From an uncultured Eubacterium sp. (GTDB taxonomy: Bacteria > Bacillota > Clostridia > Lachnospirales > CAG-274), in the NCBI GenBank assembly GCA_900551755.1, contig URXK01000002.1, positions 1 to 64,000 on the forward strand: a stretch of DNA of 64,000 nucleotides. Reading direction: 5' to 3'. A program made the position numbers and the translations under genes. A model generated the notes under the pieces. The model ran no database searches. It saw only the letters and a program-made list of their open reading frames with translations, and was not told the DNA's origin. This document shows, piece after piece, positions 59,034 to 64,000 of this stretch (position 1 is the stretch's first letter; the number at the start of each line of letters is the position of its first letter).

Positions 59034-59726
59034 TTATTTTGAGTAATCTCTTGCACCAAAAAGACCTGTACCAATTCTAACAATATTAGCACCTTCTTCA
59101 ACAGCAATTTCATAATCGTTTGTCATACCCATAGATAAATATTGCATATCTATATTATTATAGTTTTTCTCCTTAATGTCAACAAATAATTTTTTCATTT
59201 GCTTAAAATATTCTCTGTTGTCCTCAGGATTTTCAACAAAAGGAGCTACTGTCATAAGTCCCTTAACTCTTATATTATCAAGTTTACTTATTTCTACAGC
59301 CAATTCTTCTGCTTCACTAAGAGGTACGCCACTCTTTGCTTCTTCACCAGCAATGTTTATTTCCACAAGAACATCCATTGTAATATCTTTAGCCTTAGCT
59401 CTCTTGCTAATTTCTTCAGCAAGTTTAAGACTATCAACAGAATGAATAAGGCAAACCTTGTCAATAATGTACTTTACTTTATTAGTTTGTAAATGACCAA
59501 TTTGATGCCATCTAACATTTTCAATTTCAAAGTATTTCCAATTAATCTCTTGTGGTTTATTTTCACCTAAGTCAACAAGACCTAAATCAACAGCCTCTTT
59601 TATTCTAGGTACATCAATTGTTTTGCTTACAGCAAGGAGAAGTACATCTTCTCTTTTTCTGCCACTTTTTTCAGCAGCAATTGTAATTTTTTCATTAATC
59701 AAATCCAAATTTTCTTTAATACTCAT
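59034..59726 (-). CDS. yggS: PLP homeostasis protein YggS/YlmE (PLPBP)
   Basis: 230 aa. An alanine racemase-like barrel without the C-terminal domain. The PLP lysine is in LLAVSKTIDV (about residue 35), and LSMGMTNDYEIAVEEGANIVRIGTGLFG closes the protein. It binds free PLP and buffers vitamin B6 levels. Position between the HlyD-like gene and sepF is the normal ylmE place. Confidence 0.95.
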   Translation of the reverse strand: MSIKENLDLINEKITIAAEKSGRKREDVLLLAVSKTIDVPRIKEAVDLGLVDLGENKPQEINWKYFEIENVRWHQIGHLQTNKVKYIIDKVCLIHSVDSLKLAEEISKRAKAKDITMDVLVEINIAGEEAKSGVPLSEAEELAVEISKLDNIRVKGLMTVAPFVENPEDNREYFKQMKKLFVDIKEKNYNNIDMQYLSMGMTNDYEIAVEEGANIVRIGTGLFGARDYSK

Positions 59727-59737
59727 TTATATTACCT

Positions 59738-61795
59738 CTATTCATAGACCATTTCCTCTTTTTTAACATTGCTAGGGTCGGTCATAATTCTATCATAAAC
59801 ATAAATATTTGTGTTATAGCTTGGATCTAGAATTGTATGTGTTGTATTTGATACAGCATTTTTAAGGTCAATAGTTCTGAATTCAGCTATACCTGTGTTA
59901 ACAACATAAATACCCTTTGTGTTAAGTACATCAGCAATTACAAATGTATCTGTACTATCTGGAGCTTTTATTGAATCTCCAACATTAAGCACACCCATTT
60001 GAACTGGTGTATAACAATACTTTTCATCATCAGGGTCATTTCCAGAAATACTTACTGCTACCTTTTTAGTATTGCCATTTTCTACCTTAGTTACATTACC
60101 ATCAGTATCAACATAAGCTGTTGGAATTTTCATAAGTGTTTCTTCAACAATAGCATCATTTGGTATCTTGAAACCTCTTTCTGAATTTTCAGTTTCAACA
60201 GTAATATTTCTAACATTAATAAAATCTGCCATATCTCTTGTTATTTTAAATATAACAAACTCTTCATTATTATCAACATTTGCTACAAGTTCTTGAATAT
60301 AAGCATCAAGTTTATGTTGATTTCCGTCATCATCTTTAAGGTATATAGAGTGAGTTTCACCCTTTTCCCAATTTTCAATATATGACTTATCAATATAAGT
60401 AGCAACATACCAAGTGTTAGATGTAACAAGTTTAAATGCTGGTGAATTAGCCTTAGCACTACTTTTGAAACTGCTTTCTGACTTAACAGAATCAGCAATT
60501 TGACTCTTAGTAATTGATGACATATTATCAGGAGTAATTTCTGACTCCATACCATCAATATAATAAGAAACAACACCACTTTCATCAGCAGTAATATTGC
60601 TAATATTTTCATTTAACTTGCTTTCCTGTTCTTTCTTTTGAGCCACAAGGTCTTTCAACTCACCACTATTTTCGCTAAGAAGATATTGATTTCTAGTATC
60701 AAGTTCCTTTTGAACAGTATTTTCAAGCTCATAAATATTGCCTAATTTTAAGTAAGCATAATCAAGAGCATTTTCATCAATTAAATCCTTGATTTGTGAA
60801 TTATACTTTTTAATATCATCAGAGTAAACAGAAATATCTTTTCGCTCTGACTGTATTTTCATTATCTGTTCATTAATATCATCAAGGCTTTTCTGCATTT
60901 GAGCAACAACAGCCTCATCTTTAATGCTACATACTACAGTACCCTTTTTAACCTTTTCATTATCAGCAACATTATAGGATATAACGCCAGCTTTGTCTGT
61001 ATTATACACCTTTTCACTTCTTATTATAATTGCATTAGCAGACTTAGGTGTATCAATTGTACCATAAGATAAAACATCATAGCTTACAATTTTTTTTGTA
61101 AGGAAATTAACAGATGAACCAATTATATAAATAAAACATAATATAATAAAAAATATAAATATCGGAAGTGCTACACTATTTCTTCTAGCTGAAACAGTCT
61201 TGTTGTTGACTATTCTAGTACCGCTATTTCGGCTACCTTTAATAGATGACATTACGCCACCAAAAGCTCCCCCTACTGTACCAACAAGTCCACCACTTCT
61301 TTTAACTGTACTTTTTTTATGTTCAACTTTTCTATTTTGATTGTTCAAATTGCTATATCCACTTTTAGTGTGTTCATTAACATTATGTGTAGACCTATAA
61401 TTTGAATTATAGCCTTGATTTCTACTAGAATAACTATTAGTAGAATACATATCTCTAAATGAACTTCCATAGCTTTGATTTCTATTATTACTTCTATTGT
61501 TTCCGTATCTACTTTCCCTTGAACTACCGCCTAAGTCACTATAAGGACTTTTATAGGTATATGTAGGGAAACCATAATCATTATTACTGTAGCTTTGATT
61601 TCTCTTAGGCAGGTCTGGCAGTGGTTTTCTAGTGCTTTGATATGAACTGTAACCTCTGTCATTATTGTGCTTAGTATTTGTTGAATATCTTGTGTTAAAA
61701 GAATTTACAGTATTTCTTGTATTTTTAGTATTCGCTGTATTTCTATTGTTTTTTGTATTCTTTTTATTTTTAGAACTTTTTTTGTTACCAAACAC
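59738..61795 (-). CDS. HlyD-like envelope protein with long Asn/Ser/Arg-rich N terminus
   Basis: 685 aa from GTG 61795 with AGGAGG upstream. Residues 1-200 are low complexity (Asn, Ser, Arg, Tyr, Lys), predicted cytoplasmic. One membrane segment (about 210-232) follows. The extracytoplasmic part has a biotinyl-lipoyl-like half (KSANAIIIRSEKVYNTDKAGVISYNVADNEKVKKGTVVCSI), a coiled coil (about 295-400), then the second half of the barrel-hybrid and C-terminal beta domains. This is the HlyD/membrane-fusion layout, but no ABC exporter is adjacent. Genes of this type sit at the head of the clostridial division cluster, suggesting an envelope or division role. Confidence 0.8.
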   Translation of the reverse strand: MFGNKKSSKNKKNTKNNRNTANTKNTRNTVNSFNTRYSTNTKHNNDRGYSSYQSTRKPLPDLPKRNQSYSNNDYGFPTYTYKSPYSDLGGSSRESRYGNNRSNNRNQSYGSSFRDMYSTNSYSSRNQGYNSNYRSTHNVNEHTKSGYSNLNNQNRKVEHKKSTVKRSGGLVGTVGGAFGGVMSSIKGSRNSGTRIVNNKTVSARRNSVALPIFIFFIILCFIYIIGSSVNFLTKKIVSYDVLSYGTIDTPKSANAIIIRSEKVYNTDKAGVISYNVADNEKVKKGTVVCSIKDEAVVAQMQKSLDDINEQIMKIQSERKDISVYSDDIKKYNSQIKDLIDENALDYAYLKLGNIYELENTVQKELDTRNQYLLSENSGELKDLVAQKKEQESKLNENISNITADESGVVSYYIDGMESEITPDNMSSITKSQIADSVKSESSFKSSAKANSPAFKLVTSNTWYVATYIDKSYIENWEKGETHSIYLKDDDGNQHKLDAYIQELVANVDNNEEFVIFKITRDMADFINVRNITVETENSERGFKIPNDAIVEETLMKIPTAYVDTDGNVTKVENGNTKKVAVSISGNDPDDEKYCYTPVQMGVLNVGDSIKAPDSTDTFVIADVLNTKGIYVVNTGIAEFRTIDLKNAVSNTTHTILDPSYNTNIYVYDRIMTDPSNVKKEEMVYE

Positions 61796-61885
61796 AATTA
61801 CGCCTCCTTTTTTATTTTATCTGTTCTTATTAGTTTAATCACTGCATAAAATAACACATATCAAACAGCATTAAAATATGGAAAT

Positions 61886-62827
61886 TTGGTGATTAATATA
61901 AAAAAGAACATACATATTTACATTATAACAATTTTTATTGTATTTTTCAATCTAATAATAATAATCTTTCCAAAAGAAATTATGAATTCTGTAAAAAATG
62001 GACTACTTTTGTGGTTTAACTTTGTTTTGCCAGCTTTATTGCCTTTTATGATAACTATAAATTTATTAAAAGCTACACCTTTTCCCCTATTTTTATCCAA
62101 AATACTAAGTCCTATTACAAACAAGCTATTTGGATTAAGTAGCTTTGGCATATTTTCACTTGTTAGTGGTATGATTTCAGGCTATCCAATAGGAGCTAAA
62201 ATTATAAGCGAATTATACACTGAAAAAAAGCTATGTAAAAATGAAGCCCAATACTTACTATCATTTGCCAACAATTCAGGTCCATTATTTATAGTTGGCA
62301 CTGTTGGCACAGGCTTGTTAGGAAATAAAAGCACAGGCTATTTTCTGTTATTAATTCATTATATTTCAGCAATAATTATCGGAATAATACAGCCTAAACA
62401 AAAAACAATAATAACCAAACTAAATAACAGCTTAAAATTTAATTTAGGCAAGGAGTTAAAAAGTAGCATTTATAACAGCTTAGAAGCTATTGTACTTGTT
62501 GGTGGATATATTATTTTCTTTTCAATGCTTTGCACAATATTAGAAAGCATTTTAGAAAAATATAACATAAATTTATACATAAAAGCACTAATATACGGCA
62601 TACTTGAAATAACTAACGGCTGTAAAGAATTGACACAAACAAATCGCCTTTCATTAAGCCTAATTAGTGGAATAGTTGCCTTTGGTGGATTATCCATACA
62701 TTCACAAAGTATTGGCTATATATCATCAACAGATTTATCAACAATCAAATACATATTATCTAAAATATTGCAAGGTATTTTAGCCTTTTTAATCTGTTTT
62801 TTTATGTATCCACTATACGCACAATAA
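61886..62827 (+). CDS. ylbJ: Sporulation integral membrane protein YlbJ-like
   Basis: 313 aa with about eight membrane segments. Nucleoside-recognition (Gate-like) motifs: NGLLLWFNFVLPALLPFMITINLL, VSGMISGYPIGAKIISELY, YLLSFANNSGPLFIVGTVGTGLLGN, and the second half ISGIVAFGGLSIHSQSIGY. YlbJ is a sigma-E-controlled mother-cell protein needed for heat-resistant spores in Bacillus. No ATG is available: the start is TTG 61886 or GTG 61889 and the ribosome binding site is poor, so the start is uncertain. Divergent from the division cluster. Confidence 0.85.
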   Translation: MVINIKKNIHIYIITIFIVFFNLIIIIFPKEIMNSVKNGLLLWFNFVLPALLPFMITINLLKATPFPLFLSKILSPITNKLFGLSSFGIFSLVSGMISGYPIGAKIISELYTEKKLCKNEAQYLLSFANNSGPLFIVGTVGTGLLGNKSTGYFLLLIHYISAIIIGIIQPKQKTIITKLNNSLKFNLGKELKSSIYNSLEAIVLVGGYIIFFSMLCTILESILEKYNINLYIKALIYGILEITNGCKELTQTNRLSLSLISGIVAFGGLSIHSQSIGYISSTDLSTIKYILSKILQGILAFLICFFMYPLYAQ

Positions 62828-62876
62828 GGGTGTCGATAGAAAACGGAGTAGACCGTATCGACACCCTTTAAAAAAT
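62826..62876. terminator. Bidirectional terminator
   Basis: 13-bp stem AAGGGTGTCGATA/TATCGACACCCTT with an inner short stem, followed by a T-rich minus-strand tract; convergent genes flank it. Confidence 0.8.
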
Positions 62877-62886
62877 GTACTAATAT

Positions 62887-63435
62887 TTAATTATTTGAGT
62901 CATCATTATACATAAGGGCTGGTTGCTGCTTAACAAGCTCTCTTAATGCTTCTCTTTCGCTAAAGATTGCATCGCCTTCCTTAGTAAGGAAGTCAAGAAC
63001 AGTACCAGTTCTCTTGCTAAAGTTTTCTAACACAGCCTTAATCTGGTTTTCAGTATTACCAAGCATCTGGTCAGCATAATCAATAGCACCTAAACGCATA
63101 TCTTCTGCCTTAGTTCTTGCATCATTTATAATAGCCTCAGCTTCTTCCTGAGCTCTCTTTGTTATTTCGTGTTCCATAGTCATCTTTTCAGCAGTTTCAT
63201 TAGCCGCATTAATAATACCTTGTGCACTAGCGTGAGCATTATCAATAATAGTTTCACTATTATGAACTATTCTCTGTGCTTGCTTAATCTCCTGAGGAAG
63301 AGCAAGACGAATACCGTCAATGATTTCAAATATTTCTTCCTTAGACACCTTTACATTTGATGATAAAGGAGCCTGCTTAGCTTTTTCTATTATATCCTCA
63401 AGATTTTCCAACAATGTATAAACAGATGATTCCAT
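62887..63435 (-). CDS. Coiled-coil protein of the DivIVA/V-ATPase subunit H-like type
   Basis: 182 aa from ATG 63435 (GGGAGGA 6 nt upstream; a TTG at 63450 overlaps that site). Nearly all helix, with a long central coiled coil (about 50-150: ALPQEIKQAQRIVHNSETIIDNAHASAQGIINAANETAEKM). Such Ala/Glu/Ile-rich proteins are often annotated ATPase without basis; no Walker motif exists. It lies 21 bp after coaD, as in many Clostridia. Function is unknown, perhaps structural. Confidence 0.75.
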   Translation of the reverse strand: MESSVYTLLENLEDIIEKAKQAPLSSNVKVSKEEIFEIIDGIRLALPQEIKQAQRIVHNSETIIDNAHASAQGIINAANETAEKMTMEHEITKRAQEEAEAIINDARTKAEDMRLGAIDYADQMLGNTENQIKAVLENFSKRTGTVLDFLTKEGDAIFSEREALRELVKQQPALMYNDDSNN

Positions 63436-63456
63436 TTCTATTCCTCCCAATGTATA

Positions 63457-63936
63457 TTATTTATTTAACTTCTTACTTATTTCTTCTTTTATTATTTTAG
63501 GAACCATATTATCAATGTTTCCTCCAAATGCTGCTATTTCCTTAACTTGACTCGAACTAAAGAAAAGATATTGAGTATCAGCTGATATAAACAGTGTTTC
63601 AATTTCATTAGCAAGGGAACGATTAGTAAGTGCCATCTGAAATTCATAAGAAAAATCAGTAACGCCTCTTAAACCTCTTACTACAATATTAGAGCCGACA
63701 CTCCTTACAAAATCCACAAGAAGTCCAGAAAAAGAATGAACTTCAACATTAGGAAAGTCTTTTAAAATAGCCTTAAGATGCTCAACCCTTTCCTCAACAG
63801 TAAACATAGGTGTCTTTGATGGATTTTCAAGAACAGCAACAATAAGCTTGTCACAGAGCTTAGATGCTCTTGTGATTATATCCAAATGACCATTAGTGGT
63901 TGGGTCAAAACTTCCGGGATATACGGCAATATGCAT
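63457..63936 (-). CDS. coaD: Phosphopantetheine adenylyltransferase CoaD
   Basis: 159 aa, standard. The nucleotidyl-transferase motif AVYPGSFDPTTNGHLDII (4-21) has the T/HxGH signature; GLRGVTDFSYEFQMALTNR and the C-terminal ISADTQYLFFSSSQVKEIAAFGGNI are typical. It makes dephospho-CoA. RBS is TGGAGGA. A TATAAT-like box near 63963 could be its -10, but the -35 is not convincing. Confidence 0.97.
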   Translation of the reverse strand: MHIAVYPGSFDPTTNGHLDIITRASKLCDKLIVAVLENPSKTPMFTVEERVEHLKAILKDFPNVEVHSFSGLLVDFVRSVGSNIVVRGLRGVTDFSYEFQMALTNRSLANEIETLFISADTQYLFFSSSQVKEIAAFGGNIDNMVPKIIKEEISKKLNK

Positions 63937-64000
63937 TTCAAGTCCTCCAGTTACTCATTTGTATTATAACACAAAAAAGTCATTTTAGTTATTTTATAGT

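Noticed and set aside
62887..63435. ATPase annotation for the coiled-coil gene
   Set aside because: No Walker A/B motifs; only helical heptads are visible.

Overview
The window is AT-rich DNA from a spore-forming, low-GC Gram-positive anaerobe, most likely a gut Clostridia member of the Lachnospiraceae/Lachnospirales type. The evidence is the 16S rRNA 5' half at the left edge, sporulation genes (spoIID, spoVT, a ylbJ-like gene), strong AGGAGG ribosome binding sites, SLH surface proteins, RecU, SepF, DivIVA, RbgA, YlmH and an ECF transporter. No tRNA, CRISPR array, prophage or IS transposase was seen. This is a chromosomal core region with small accessory insertions.

Left part (1-20.5 kb), almost all on the minus strand: the 16S rRNA 5' half with four tandem promoters; a PHP hydrolase; ftsH-comF; murA-spoIID; an unknown gene; a cohesin-like/SLH surface protein; the run ecfAA'(fused)-ecfT-truA-mltG-trmR-trhP; a sulfur block rrf2-cysK-metY; then holA and a lipoprotein. 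Middle (20.6-41.5 kb): an amino-acid ABC importer with an EamA exporter (plus), nudC, a frameshifted NimA-like pseudogene and spoVT (minus), a very AT-rich two-gene accessory cassette (plus), a cupin-flavodoxin operon divergent from a MerR regulator, a LysM-G5 envelope protein, then recU-(TIM-barrel-like protein)-DUF1189-dnaX-ybaB-recR-thyX, metE, an RNA m5C methyltransferase, a flavin reductase and a TPR protein. Right part (41.5-64 kb): a TRAP transporter, an Orn/Lys/Arg decarboxylase, a TrpXYZ-type ABC transporter, rplM-rpsI, a DUF1275 membrane protein, a candidate small spore protein, rbgA, rplS, and the division cluster (HlyD-like)-yggS-sepF-yggT-ylmH-divIVA-aroB. That cluster is separated from lspA-rluD by a 0.69-kb MITE-like element. 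A ylbJ-like gene, a coiled-coil gene and coaD close the window.

Genes that appear to work together: the Rrf2 regulator, cysK and metY with the amino-acid ABC/EamA operon, whose promoter shares a 17-bp block with the cysK promoter (sulfur amino acids); MerR with the cupin and flavodoxin, through a 19-bp-spaced promoter; mltG with envelope assembly and trmR/trhP with tRNA wobble modification; dnaX, recR, recU, holA and thyX (DNA synthesis and repair); and sepF, divIVA, yggT, ylmH and the HlyD-like protein (division and envelope). The most distinctive signals are (i) four rRNA promoters, each with a predicted hairpin starting at about +1 of its transcript, (ii) the MITE-like element with about 66-bp inverted ends and 197-bp internal tandem repeats, (iii) a gene broken by one extra 4-bp unit in a short tandem repeat, (iv) a fused double-ATPase EcfA, and (v) a candidate unusual small spore protein. 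No large unknown multigene defence-like system was seen.
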